Origin: Annulohypoxylon bovei var. microspora
Lineage: Eukaryota; Ascomycota; Sordariomycetes; Xylariales; Hypoxylaceae
Assembly (NCBI GenBank): GCA_022836615.1
Contig: MU405250.1
Coordinates: 186,001 to 250,000, forward strand
Direction of reading: 5' to 3'
DNA length: 64,000 bases
Made by a program: the position numbers and the translations under genes. The notes beneath the pieces were generated by a model that saw only the letters and a list, made by a program, of their open reading frames with translations, made no database searches and was not told where the DNA came from. Below, in pieces: positions 11,620 to 22,895 of this stretch; within the stretch, counting starts at the first letter, position 1, and each line of letters begins with the position of its first letter.

Positions 11620-14062
11620 CTACACTTCCTCCTCCCCGTCATCGTCATCGTCATCTGCCTCCTCGTCGGAGTCGAGGTCCATGTTCAGGTGCACGCTCTC
11701 GTTATCGCTATCTTCGTCGTCGTCTTCGGCACTGCCTGCCGCGGGAGCAGCTTGGCGGGGCGCGGCCGGCACTGGGGCGCTGGTAGCCGGCATCTTTGTC
11801 ACCCCGTCGATCTCAATTCGTTTAGACGCGGCAATACCCGCGTCCTCATTCTTCCGCTTGAGTGGGAGAATTGGTGGCGACGGCTGAACAGCAGCAAAAG
11901 GCTCCTCCTCGGACTTAGTGGCCGTCTCTGACTTTGGCTTAAAAACGAATGGATTAGGAGCTTTGGCTACGGGCTCGACAATTTGCGCGGGGGATAGACT
12001 TCTTGGTGCTTCGGCGGCCCTGGGGGGTAGGACATCATGAACAACCGTGAATGGAGGCACATAATCATGGACGACAGTGAACGGAGGCACAAATTGTTGG
12101 TCGAATGACAGACCATTGCTTGAGGATTGCTCTTCTGTGTCATCTGCAATAGACGCGTCGTCTATATCCATGATATCGTTCCTAGACCCGGTTGCCATAG
12201 GTCGGAAATTGAAGCGTAGTATTTCTACGCTGTCGTCGCGAGGGAATTGTTGAGTAAGGTAGGGTAATATGACTTGCGGTGTTCTGCCACTTTTGTCTCG
12301 TGATGGGTGTAGCACGCTCGCTACTTGTGCATCTCTGTTCTGGCATAGGATGGCTGTTTTGAGCATATGAGCTCGAAGAGAGGAAGGGAGATGTTGTTGA
12401 GGCATATGGCTGAAGAGAGTGGTCAAGAGCGCCGCTGCCGCCGATATATTGCCCGCGCCTAGGGTAGTTAAGATAGACTCATCTTCAGCTTTATTACTGA
12501 GGAACGCGTCGGCGTTTTGGCTGATGGATTTATTTTTTTGCCCGTCCTGAGAAGTAGAAACTGATTGTTTAGGACGCTTGATGTGCCCCGTGGACCCCAA
12601 GAGGTCACGACAGCATGCTTTAGTGACGAGACTTAAGCTCTCGACAGTAAGTTTTGCCATTGTTGGTCCACAGAGTTGAAGTATCTCTTTTACTAAGAGG
12701 AATGTCGCCGTTCGGATCTCAGGTAGACGATAGCTTGATTCAAACATTCGTAGTAGTTGCTCAAGAGATTCCTGGGCTAATGGCACAAAATTCCTTCCTA
12801 GTCGTTTTACTACAGTATATAACAACTTTATTGTTGCAAGCTGAATGTCTGGAAATACCGTCCATAACTCATCCTTCTCTTCTCTGCCAACAGCCGGGTT
12901 CATGTGAGTCGACGTAGATTTCTCTCTCCCTAAACTTGGCGGAAATATCGAGGATATCCTTGCAATGATGTCAATAATCGCGCTGACCGGGATCGTGACG
13001 ACGGTTTTTGTGCGACAGCGAAGATACTCCGCGATGAAATCCAGTAAGGCGATTATCCTCTCGCTACCTGCGTAGATGCCAACCCACGGTGGCAACTGGT
13101 CTAAATTGATACTGCCGCCCTGAGGTTCTTTGTCAAAGTCTGTTTGTTGAAGCATGGAACTTGGTACATGACCCGATGTTGATTCCCAGCTCTCTTGGTA
13201 AGCTCGGAAGACTTGGTCAGCTGTAGAATGGAACGTCTTCATGAGTCCATCTAGATGCTTTGCCCATTCAGAAGAGTCTCCACCCTTCGCAGCCGTCATA
13301 TGCAGCCTTATGGCGAGACGTCGACTACTTGTATGTAAAGATGCTGGGGTGATTGCGCCGTCTGAGATGGTCGGGGAAATATATGGCCGTGTCTCAATCC
13401 TGAATTTAGATGCAAACTGACGTAGAGTAGTTGGATATAACGGTATTATAATAGAGAGTGCCTCGAATATATTCTCGATGAGACTGTTAGGTATCTTAGG
13501 AGCTTTGCTAGACGCAGGAGGTTTCAGGATCTGAAGGCAAGCTGTCGCAAACGTAGGGAGAGTAGGAGTAACTATCTCTCGTACTAAAGTCGGGTACGCA
13601 TGCATTAAGGAGTATATCTTGACTAAAGTCACAATACACAGATCCTTAACAACGGCGGAGTCTTTTCTCTACTTTTTGTGAGTGGCATTCACGAGCGTTA
13701 TAAAATAGGAAACTTACCTGAAGGATAGACAATATTCCGCGGACCCATAACTCAGATGTTCGGAGACATTCCCAGCCGCCAGTTTCTATCACACATTTTA
13801 CTAGTGCAACTCCGACAAAGCGACCTTGAGTATTTCTGCTATTTAGAAGCGTAGATATTTGAGTCTTCAGTTTATGTACCAGCACTGCTGACTCTGAAGA
13901 GCTCTCAGAAGTCTTCGCCTCCTGAGGTTTTGAGAGAGGTTCTTGGCAACGTAATAAATCCTTGAGGAGAGAAGGTAGCAGAGCTGGAAGTTGCTCTACT
14001 TTGGTCGCCGTTAGTCTTCGACAGAGACTGCGAAGCTCGGGTGGAAGAGCGGCAAATGCCAT
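11620..14062 (-). CDS. RIX1: pre-rRNA-processing protein RIX1
   Basis: Nucleolar/nuclear scaffold of the Rix1 (Rix1-Ipi1-Ipi3; PELP1 in animals) complex, which acts in ITS2 processing and late 60S subunit maturation with the AAA ATPase Rea1. Proposed exons are 14062-13718 and 13668-11620 (797 aa). The 49-nt intron joins SILQ to RKDSAVVKDLCIVTL, a segment characteristic of fungal Rix1. The N-terminal two thirds look like helical repeats, and residues such as YPTLVREIVTPTLPTF are family-typical. The C-terminal third is low-complexity: a direct repeat of VPPFTVVHD, Lys-rich patches, and an acidic tail of more than 30 residues rich in Asp/Glu, as in Rix1/PELP1 relatives. It is divergent from YPP1 with 709 bp between starts. 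A long frame on the opposite strand at the 3' end is a composition artefact of the Asp-rich tail. Confidence 0.88.
12031..12090 (-). repeat. 30-nt tandem duplication inside RIX1
   Basis: Two adjacent 30-nt units (12031-12060 and 12061-12090) that differ at a few bases encode VPPFTVVHD followed by Y or V. The unit length is a multiple of three, so the frame is preserved. Confidence 0.8.
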
Positions 14063-14771
14063 GGTTTGAGAGGTCTTTTCTCAAATCGAGGGGTTTCCGA
14101 CTTAGAATTCGTTGATAACTTGGAACATCAATAAGAGTTTTTATAATCTTATTACGTGGGTGTTTTGAAGCTCTAACGGCCTCATGTAAGTCTTCTCGGA
14201 TCTTATATGAGCAATTGAATCTATAGTCAGTGTCAATGCAGATATCCTTTTTTAGAATATGAAGGGAGATAGTCTACATGAGACTAGAAAACTTCAAATG
14301 AGCTGCCGACTATACAATTTATAGTTTATCGAAACTGAATAGGTTATAATGAGAAGTAGAATGAAGACATCAATCAAGACTTCATGAACTTTTTGCTATC
14401 GATAAACTTTTCGGTGGGCCTATGCACTTATAAGAAATTAATCTTGGCCTGCAGCTTATATACCCTGCATTTTCATATTTTAGAAATTAAGTGAGATAAG
14501 TTGTTTTTAACGAGGCCATGACATAGTTCCCCTGTCTTGCCAAGAAGTTTATTATTTGGCGGTCGTGACGACGCTTGGGTCCGTTTACTTTCAATACCAT
14601 CTTGATTCTAGGCATAGGTAGTTCCAACACTCAGGCTCATATGACGCCTACGAACCTATAACCTACCACGCATGCGGCCGATATGATATTTGACAGTCCT
14701 ACTGATCAATAGCTCGATTGCTCAGACCTCGGTTGGTTCGTATTAGGAGAGCAGTTAGAGCAACCCTCAGG
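14063..14771. other. divergent promoter region RIX1 / YPP1
   Basis: About 700 bp of non-coding DNA shared by two divergently transcribed genes. It is AT-rich near 14200-14500. No small gene or RNA is recognisable. Confidence 0.5.
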
Positions 14772-17700
14772 ATGAGTGTATGCACCCCCTATTTACCTAA
14801 TGTTAAGTGGTTATATTTGCTTATTGAACACATAATAGAGATCGGGCAAGGTCGCGCAGTATCTGGCTCGATTGGAAGACGCAAGATGTGATGGAAAATG
14901 GGATGATGTGCCAGAGCTGGTACGAAAGGTCCGGAAGCATGCCACCGATAGATTATGTATGATCCCAGTCCGCCTCGCTTTTACTAAAGCTATTTCTAAT
15001 GTTCCGTTATATCTATAGGCCTGACGACGACTGCCGAAACCGAATATGCTATCATCAAAGCTTCCCAGAAGCAGCGTCCCGGCTCAAGACCTACTACCGC
15101 CGTCTCTTTGAAGGATCTAGACGTCGCACAATTGGTGCCTAGATTACTTGGTGCGATCGACGCCGAGACATCAGTCACCGAAGACAAATATCAAGCTCAA
15201 GTCTGCGTTGGATGGATTCATTGGACTGTTGGCGATTATACCGAGGCCTCTGTTCGGTTACCCCAGAGTCTGGAGAATGAATTAGGTCAAGGCGATCAAC
15301 CGAGTGGCATTTCTGAATGGACAAGAGTATGTTCTCTTAAGGCTGCTTATCTGAAGGCCAATTGTCTTGCACGGAATGGCGAAAGGATTGCAGCGCTTGC
15401 TGTCTTCGAATCAGCACTGGTTTCGTTATCATATGTATGGTCGGGCGAGAAGGGTCGCAAGCAGTTGCGTTTCTGGGCTGAGCTTTTTTTGACCGAATTC
15501 TGCATGTTGCAATCTCAGGCTCTAGAAAAAGGTGAAAAAACTCTTGAGGATGCTAACTCATTGGCACCATTTCGTTCCTGGGCAAAATACTGGGAGGTTT
15601 CCAAGGCTCAAGGCTCTGCTCTTGTTGGTGGCTATGGTTTTCGTGGGGCCGTACCGAGACGGAGGGTGTGGAATGAATATTACGCCGCCATCTCGGGAAT
15701 CCTACAACAAGACTTGCCATTTCCAACAGGCTTTGTAGATGTTACCAATGAAGCATCGGCCAAAAATCAACTTCGGGCTGAGTTGAAAAAGGTTGAAATA
15801 GCCTACGAAGGACTGCTTCTACACGAAACCTCTTTCCCACGAGCCGAAGAACACAGGCAGGAAGTAGAGGACTTTGTTGCGGCAGTGATGAAGAACTGGA
15901 GTGTCCTAAATGGACGTGATTGGCACGAACAAGACCTCGGACCTGGTGGAAAAGAAGGCCTCAGCCGTGGGATATTAGATATCCTTTACCGAGCGGCGAC
16001 CAAGACATACCATTCTACGGCAATACTGCGATATTTATTCACGGTTCATCTTTCGGTTGCTGAATTCGATCTAGCGTTTCATGCTTTCGATTCCTATCTA
16101 GAGATAGTCAAGAAGGGAAAGGCTCGGGTTGATAAGACTGGCCACCCGGAACCAAGTCTCGATGACGATGCGACAGTCTTGGAAATCATTTCTCAAGCGA
16201 TCACGGCTCTCTGTAAATATGGCTTCAAGGACGCTGCGGATAAGGCCCATAGCCTAGGGGTTGAGTTAGAAGGGATGTTGCAAAAATTGCCGGCGCCGCT
16301 TCCCAATTCCCAGGATAATATCACCACATTAGACGAAGAGGACGGAGACGGCGTCATACTACATCCGAGAATATCGTCTCGAGTCTATGCCTTATCATGG
16401 CAAGCGATTGGTATCTCACAGGCGCAGTGGTCTCGAATAACATTTGATGCGTCTGCGCGGACGGAGACCCAGGCAAAGGCTATTAGGAGCTTCCAAAAGT
16501 CATTGTCGCCAGAAAATGGGATTCCTACAGATGTTAGAACTCTATTCACTCTAGGTCTATTATTGGCGGAGCAAAGAGAACTGACCGCAGCCATTGACAT
16601 TGTTAAAGCTGCACTTATGTCTAACAAGAAAACTACAGAACAGGCTGACTCTGGGTCATACTGGCGGGAGCGTTCACTGATACCCTTATGGCACCTCCTC
16701 TCAATCCTTCTCAGCGCTAGACAAGACTTCATAATGGCTTCCAGGGCCTGCGAGGGAGCATTCGAACAGTTCGATGACCCAACCGTTCTATTTGGTTCCC
16801 AAAATCTACAAGGTACATTCCGAAGCGAACATCTTAACGAGGCGGAAGCCCGGGACGAAAGGTCCCAAGCGAATGGGCTCGTCGATGAAATGGACGATCT
16901 CGAAAAAGAAGGAATGATTGAAGTGAAGATGACCCAACTTGCTCTTCTGGAGTTACTGGAAGGACCGGAGGTTGCAGTAAACGCCAGCCACGAATTATTG
17001 GTGCTGTATACAAGACTTTTCAGCGGTCCCCAACCAAAGGCGCCAGCTACAGCTCAAAAGGCACCGATGGAAGTTCCCAAAAGCTCGGCCGGTACAATCA
17101 GGACTATTCGGGGTGGCATCTTTGGCAGCAGGTCAGAGAGGGTCCCTCGAGGCATCGCCCGGGTCGGCACGGGAGAGAGCGGCAAGGCTACTATCGTGCC
17201 GGAGAGACCCCAAACCACCCAGACAGCTGTTAGCGTCGCTACTACTGCTACGACAGCCCCCACCATACAGGTTACCAATGGAGAGGCTGGCGATACGCGG
17301 CGGTCTAGGAGGTCATCTAGTGTCCGTTCACGACGCAGCGACTCAACGAGACGAAATAGCTTAAAAAAGCCAGAACCAAGCGCTCAGCCAAAGCGATCCG
17401 CTAGTACTGCAAGCGCATCTCATGCCCCAACCAGCGTGGATGGTGAAGATTTCTACACCCCTGTGGCCGATGGACCAGCACAAGAGCGAGCAGACTTTTT
17501 CACATGGAGTAGCAAAGGTGACGTAGCTAGACAGCAATCTTTTTCGAAGGGTCGTGGACTCCTTCGGTTTGATTCTTCTGCTTCTTCAACTAGAGGATCC
17601 GGGTCTGCTTCCGGCGGCGTGGGTCTCGATTCGCTCTCGTCAATTAGCTCGCTACCCATAGTGCAATTCGCCAAGGACCAAGTCAAACGACAGAGGCAGA

Positions 17701-18587
17701 CTGTACTTGTTAAAGTATGGTTAATGATTGCCTCGTTCTACCGTCGTGCTAAGATGTATAACGATGCAAAGGGAGCACTCGACGAGGCGATGAATCTAGT
17801 AGACAGCCTAGAAGGTGAGGTCGCCAAGGACACAAGCGGCTCTGTAACCCTCCGAGATCCAGGTTGGGGCGGGAAGAAATCTGTCGAAGAGCTTTGGGGT
17901 GATGTCCAGAGTGAGGTATGAAGTTGAATATCCATCCAAGCGATATAAGCTAACACAACATAGTTGGGCTATCTCGCCCTCGCCGAAGACGCACTTGACG
18001 TAGCAAGAGATTACTTTGAGGAAGCTTTGATGCACTACCCAGATCACCCTTCGGCTACTGTTGGGTTGTCTAACATCCTCCTTGACATCTACGGCGAGAC
18101 GCTTTTGCCACCTGCTGCAATTCCCAGCATCATTCTACCTGATGGGCAGTCGTTGAATGTGATGCCAACAGGTTCTAGCCCTCATAGATCTCAAGCCAAC
18201 TCTAACGAGACAGGAAACATCCCAGCACTCCCGTCGACACCGCTAGGACTAGGAGGTAACTCGCTGCAATCAGATACGCCCTGCCCCTCTATTTACGAAA
18301 TCAACGGCCTCTCAGCGGAAGAGCTTCCGCCCCCTTACAAAGCAATTTCTTTGCCTCTCGTTGATCGACTCGCCGCCAGGGATAGAGCTTATGGACTGTT
18401 GTCCGGCCTTACCAAATTGGGCACGGGGTGGAATTATTCGGACGCATGGTTTGCTTTGGCTAGGGCACACGAAGACAGCGGGCAGCCAGATAAGGCTAAG
18501 GAGGTACTTTGGTGGTGTGTGGAGCTCGAAGAAGGAATGGGCGTCCGCGAATGGAATTGTGTCAGTGCCAACGGCTACGTGCTATAG
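14772..18587 (+). CDS. YPP1: cargo-transport protein YPP1 (TPR, TTC7-like)
   Basis: Helical-repeat scaffold. In yeast, Ypp1 with Efr3 holds the PI4-kinase Stt4 at the plasma membrane for PI4P synthesis, and the animal counterpart is TTC7. Proposed exons are 14772-14777, 14839-14956, 15019-17915 and 17964-18587 (1214 aa), all with GT-AG introns of 48-62 nt. Exons 2 and 3 join in frame as ELVRKVRKHATDRL then CLTTTAETEYAI, and exon 4 begins LGYLALAEDALDVARDYFEE. Repeated helical segments with TPR character include AVFESALVSL, AFDSYLEIVKK and the C-terminal pair. A Ser/Arg/Thr-rich disordered insert lies at about 690-880. The end NGYVL matches the conserved C-terminus. The first coding exon (ATG AGT only) is the weakest part of the model. 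Without it no ATG precedes the conserved N-terminus in frame. Confidence 0.83.
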
Positions 18588-19997
18588 GCTAACTAATGTC
18601 TCAAACATATAAAGACCGACACAATGATTCTTCGGCCGATAGACGGTGCACCTATAGATATCTAACTTGGAAGACAAAAATTGGCGACTAATTGGGAGGG
18701 GTTGTCGGATATACCGGTGCGCAAAAGACTTACCTCTGGTGCGGACGTCATTGTTGGCTCACGCCGTATTTTTCAACTGCGTTAGGACGATACCTTTATT
18801 AGGTTTCTCGTTCCTAGACCAGGATTGATACCCTCTTGTGGCGTATTTTGTTCTCAGAAAAGAAATATTAATGATTTATAGACTCAATTCGAGAGGTGAT
18901 CCCTGGTCACAATTGTCCCTTGCTTATCAATGCGAGCTCTTCATGCTTAGCCTCTCTTCTTATTCATAAAACACCGATTGGAACTTCAATATGATTCAAG
19001 TGCTTCGTGATTGGTCTGGATGAGCAATGAAGAAGTGGAAATCGATTAACAACAAACAAAGTTTCGAACTAAACTGGTAGATGTTTTCTCTGTCAAGGTT
19101 CTCGAAGACTCGAAAATGAAAAAGTCTAGACCGTGTCGTGCTTTATAAGCAGACATTCATCGTCATGTGCGTCCGCTCTTCGTCGGTTAGAGCTCTACCT
19201 GGCACCCTCATACCCACGTCACTATGTATATAAGGAGCCCAGCTCTCTGGATATGGCCTGAGATCTAGCCAGGCGAACGTCCCAATTAATTATTTTGAGT
19301 TCAGCTGAACGCAGGGTCCCTCCTCGTGGCAGGCCATCGATGATTTCACATTCTCTTCAATCGACAACTCTAATATCAGGCGGATAAATCGGAAGCTTGA
19401 TTCATATTATTAATCGTTCCCATCGACAGTAATAGCTGGGAAAGTCTATTTTCCCACGACCTTGGACTTGGTATTCTTGCCATGTTTTTCACCTGACTCT
19501 TGCTGTTAGGATGACGGCAAACCATGCTTCCAGGATTGGGAATATTGATTAGGCATATGTGGCCATGTGGCGGTCCCACAGGCGCGGGCTATCTCCTCTA
19601 GATGCCGTTGATGTGATCGACCTCATTTCATCATCAACCCCATAAACCTGAGATAGAGGTCGCGTCATCTGGTGTGGATGGGACGAAGCTTCATGCATTG
19701 GCGCGACGGACTTAACTTGGTACATGTGAATAACGCCGTTGTGACAAATATCGTTGTCGTCAATAACGAACTCAATCAGTCTATCATAGACGCGAAGAGC
19801 CGAACTTTGGACCATACGCTCCTCTGCCCTAGAGTCACGATGTATATAAGATGCCTATTTGGCCCCCAATATTGTGCTTTTGGAATCATCTTTACAACTT
19901 CTCAATATCATGGTCACTCACCTCTGAGAACATAAGCCAAGAATTTGGAAGATATCATCAATATTCTATCACAATTTCTCACCAATAAACTTATACG
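18588..19997. other. intergenic, upstream of the Gly/Tyr/His-rich secreted protein
   Basis: No gene supported. Two TATA-like sites (TATATAAGG near 19227 and TATATAAG at 19843) lie in the downstream part. The distal one may serve an unrecognised transcript or be fortuitous. Confidence 0.45.
19843..19850 (+). promoter_or_regulatory. probable TATA box
   Basis: TATATAAG lies about 150 bp upstream of the ATG at 19998. It is the closest TATA-like site to that gene and suggests a regulated promoter. Confidence 0.4.
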
Positions 19998-20671
19998 ATG
20001 CAAGTCAAATCTCTTCTGGCAGCTGTCTTGCTAGTCGGCTCGGGGGTCTTAGCTGCCCCAACTTCCCCTGAAGCCGTGGCACCTGTCGCCAAACGGGAAG
20101 CGTCTGACGTTAGTATTCCTATCTTATTGTTCACTCGCCTCTCCAAGAACAACGCTCTAACTCGTGCGAAGACGGTGGTCGAAAAGAAGTCACCTGATGG
20201 GCAAGAGGGTAATGAAGATTGGTACGGCCACCATGGCTACGGTGGAAACGGTGGCTATGGCGGCTATGGCGGATATGGCGGTTACCACCCCAAGGTATGT
20301 TTACAATCCCAAGAGTTTGAAGTCTCTATGGTTTCTTCGGGAATGAGAGGCCTTCTATCGAGTTGTCGTCCAGTTTGATGGAAATACGTTGTTCCCGTCA
20401 TACGTTGAACACTTGCACCCCTGATCTTGCATTATGAAAAACCAAGTTCTAACGTGATTCCAAGCCTCGGGGCGTAAAGAGAGATGAACAAATGGACGAC
20501 GAGCATTATGGTGGTAAGGGTGGAGGTTATGGCGGAGGCTATGGCGGACATCACGAAGGATATGGTAATGGTTGGGGCAAAGAGAAGCGAGGTGATGGGG
20601 GATACTGGCCAGACGACGGTTGGTACCATCACCACCACTATGGCGATGGATGGGGATATCCTCGCTATTAA
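19998..20671 (+). CDS. small secreted Gly/Tyr/His-rich protein with dibasic (KEX2-type) sites
   Basis: Not recognised as a named family. Proposed exons are 19998-20108, 20172-20294 and 20465-20671 (146 aa). All junctions are phase 0, and both introns (63 and 170 nt) carry a CTAAC branch motif just before the acceptor. A clear signal peptide (residues 1-20, MQVKSLLAAVLLVGSGVLAA) leads into an acidic/Ala/Pro pro-segment ending AKR. Further Lys-Lys/Lys-Arg sites follow (EKKS, VKRD, EKRG), which would release segments rich in Gly, Tyr, His and Trp: GYGG repeats in exon 2, GGGYGGGYGGHH and a GWYHHHHYGDGW end in exon 3. There are no cysteines. A secreted wall/matrix protein, metal-binding His peptide or KEX2-processed peptide precursor are all possible. 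Reading through without splicing leaves a truncated 126-aa product. Confidence 0.7.
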
Positions 20672-21569
20672 ATCATCGCTCATCAGTTGATGAAATAAGA
20701 ACCCGGTAAAAATCCAAGGGGTATATTTTGATGATGATGTACATACAATCAAGTTATTTTCCAAAACATACGGAAATAATTTGTCACGATCATTCTACCT
20801 AACAAAGCATTGATTAGTTTTGTCCTTAATTTTCTCTTTTGGATAAAATATTTTCTTTACAATTTAGCCAAATGTTTAAGAAAATTCATGTGCACATATT
20901 TGTCTGATGAGAAAAACAATGAGCGCAATGAATTTACCTCTTAATATAGCACTATCTAGGTAGATACCCGGGATCGTTACTTGCCTACCTTATGTACCTA
21001 CCTACTATAAGCTGCTTATCAAGGCTGTTATGCACAACATTTCCCTTTTAGGTATTTCAGCCTTATCCAATGATCGATGACGATGCTAGTAGATTTTCAT
21101 AGGTACATTCCTTTTTAGGCAATCGGGATCGTAAACGGCAGGAACTACTACGTTAAGTTGGAATCAGGTATATGCGCATCGAGGGAGTAGGGTTACACTA
21201 GATCTAAGTATAGGGGGGTACTTACCTAGTTCCAAGGTTACTGGCGAGTTCCCACTATAAATTATCGAAAAGACGCCAACCACGTGATGACCAAGAGAAC
21301 CTCAAACATCCCTCCTATCTCTCCGTTTGCTGAAAACTCATCACCACTATAAAAACACAACTAGCACTAATATTACATGTGTGCACGATGTATTGCCAAT
21401 AACACATAGCCGTCTTTCAAACTGTTTCCTTCGCTGCATAACCTTAGGTGCCTAGGTACGTATATATTCGACTACACCACCTAAAGTTTTCTTCCGCCAA
21501 CCATTCGTATTCTCCTAGACAATTTTTCCACAGAAGAAACTATTCAAGAACTAGCCAGGAGGGAAGGAA
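20672..21569. other. intergenic, promoter of NTM1
   Basis: No gene supported. Contains TAGGTA-type motifs and a CCTAGG site near 21451. The last 150 bp form the pyrimidine-rich leader of the methyltransferase gene. Confidence 0.45.
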
Positions 21570-22701
21570 ATGGGACACGAGATGTCAAGTTCCGGAAAAC
21601 CATCGGCGGCGCCGGACTCGCTGATCAGCGCCGACGACGGCCGGCGGTACTGGGCGGGCATCGATGCCGATGTCAACGGCATGCTGGGCGGCTACCCCGG
21701 CGTGTCGCGTATCGACCTGAGGACCTCAGGGAGCTTCCTTGCTAAGCTCGGGCTCGGCCGCACCAAGGGCCAGAAGAATGTAAAGAGAGCGATGGAAGGC
21801 GGTGCTGGGTATGTATTTTATTCATTTGTCTTGGTCTTCTAATTCTCCTATTTTTCTTCTCTATATATTTTATATTAGCATTAGTCAATTCTACCTTATG
21901 TTCTGCATATCCTCCCCTACCGCCCTCTACATGGTTATACCCCGTCGTTCTATTTATATGTTCAAATCCTCCCTTCCTATAAGGCGCAGATCTAAGCGCC
22001 TGCCCCCCCACGCAAGTAAAAAGGATTACCTAGGATTAAGGTGGAAATGAGGAGACGGGAACAGACATGCACAGACCCAGATGCATATGCAGGTAAAAAG
22101 ACACATAGCTAAGCGACGTGGCCGCAGGATCGGTCGCATAACTCAAGGTCTGCTCCTGGAAGTCGCCGAGACGGTCGATGTGGTCGAGCCGATCGCCAAG
22201 TTCACCACCGCGCTCGAGGGTCAGCCGGGCGTTGGTCGCATCTACAATGTTGGGCTCGAGGAGTGGCGCCCCGAAGAGGGTGCTACGTACGACCTAATCT
22301 GGAACCAGTGGTGTGTAGGCCACCTGACCGATTCGCAGCTCGCGGCGTACCTGAGGCGGTGTGGCGCTGTGCTGAGCGTGGACGACGATGGGAAGACTAA
22401 GGGCGTTATTGTGGTGAAGGAGAACTTGAGTACTTATGGGCGGGATTTGTTCGATGACCTGGATAGCAGTGTCACGAGGTAAGTTTTCCCTGGCATTGAA
22501 AGAGCACCCCTTCGCTCTTCTCCGTCAATCTATCATAAATGAACGGTTTAGTTGACAGTGCTATATTATAGATTAGACGAAACATTCAGGGAGATTTTCG
22601 AGGAGGCGGGATTAAATGTAGTCAGAACAGAGATACAGCATGGGTTCCCTGATGACCTATATCCTGTGCGTATGTACGCGCTGAGGCCTAAGAAGACTTA
22701 A
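21570..22701 (+). CDS. N-terminal protein alpha-amino methyltransferase (NTM1/Tae1 type)
   Basis: SAM-dependent enzyme that methylates the alpha-amino group of X-Pro-Lys N-termini, in yeast mainly of ribosomal proteins. Proposed exons are 21570-21808, 22128-22478 and 22572-22701 (239 aa, the usual length). Family marks are YWAGIDADVNGMLGGYPGVS near residue 27, the SAM-binding loop GGAGIGRIT formed exactly across the first splice junction, VVEPIAKF, and NQWCVGHLTD, which is diagnostic for this family. Intron 1 is 319 nt, long for this window, and its donor GTATGT and acceptor GCAG are the only pair seen that restores the SAM motif. The end PDDLYPVRMYALRP is also typical. The gene converges on the SMP-30 gene with 194 bp between stops. 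Confidence 0.87.
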
Positions 22702-22895
22702 ATCAGCAATGAAGTAAAATATTAACACCTTCTATTGATCTTGAGTATCGGTTTATGTACCTAGGTATAGATGAACGCACAAGAAAGTCCCGTGCGTAAT
22801 TGTTATTCAAGGATCGAGCCGGGTCTTGTGACCCATTTCGTATCGACCTATAAGATCCTACCACTATCCAAAAATCAAGACTTCGGATAAGCAAC

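Noticed and set aside
11335..11931. 198-codon frame opposite the RIX1 3' end
   Set aside because: It mirrors the Asp/Glu-rich RIX1 tail as Val/Ile/Ser codons and has no family resemblance.
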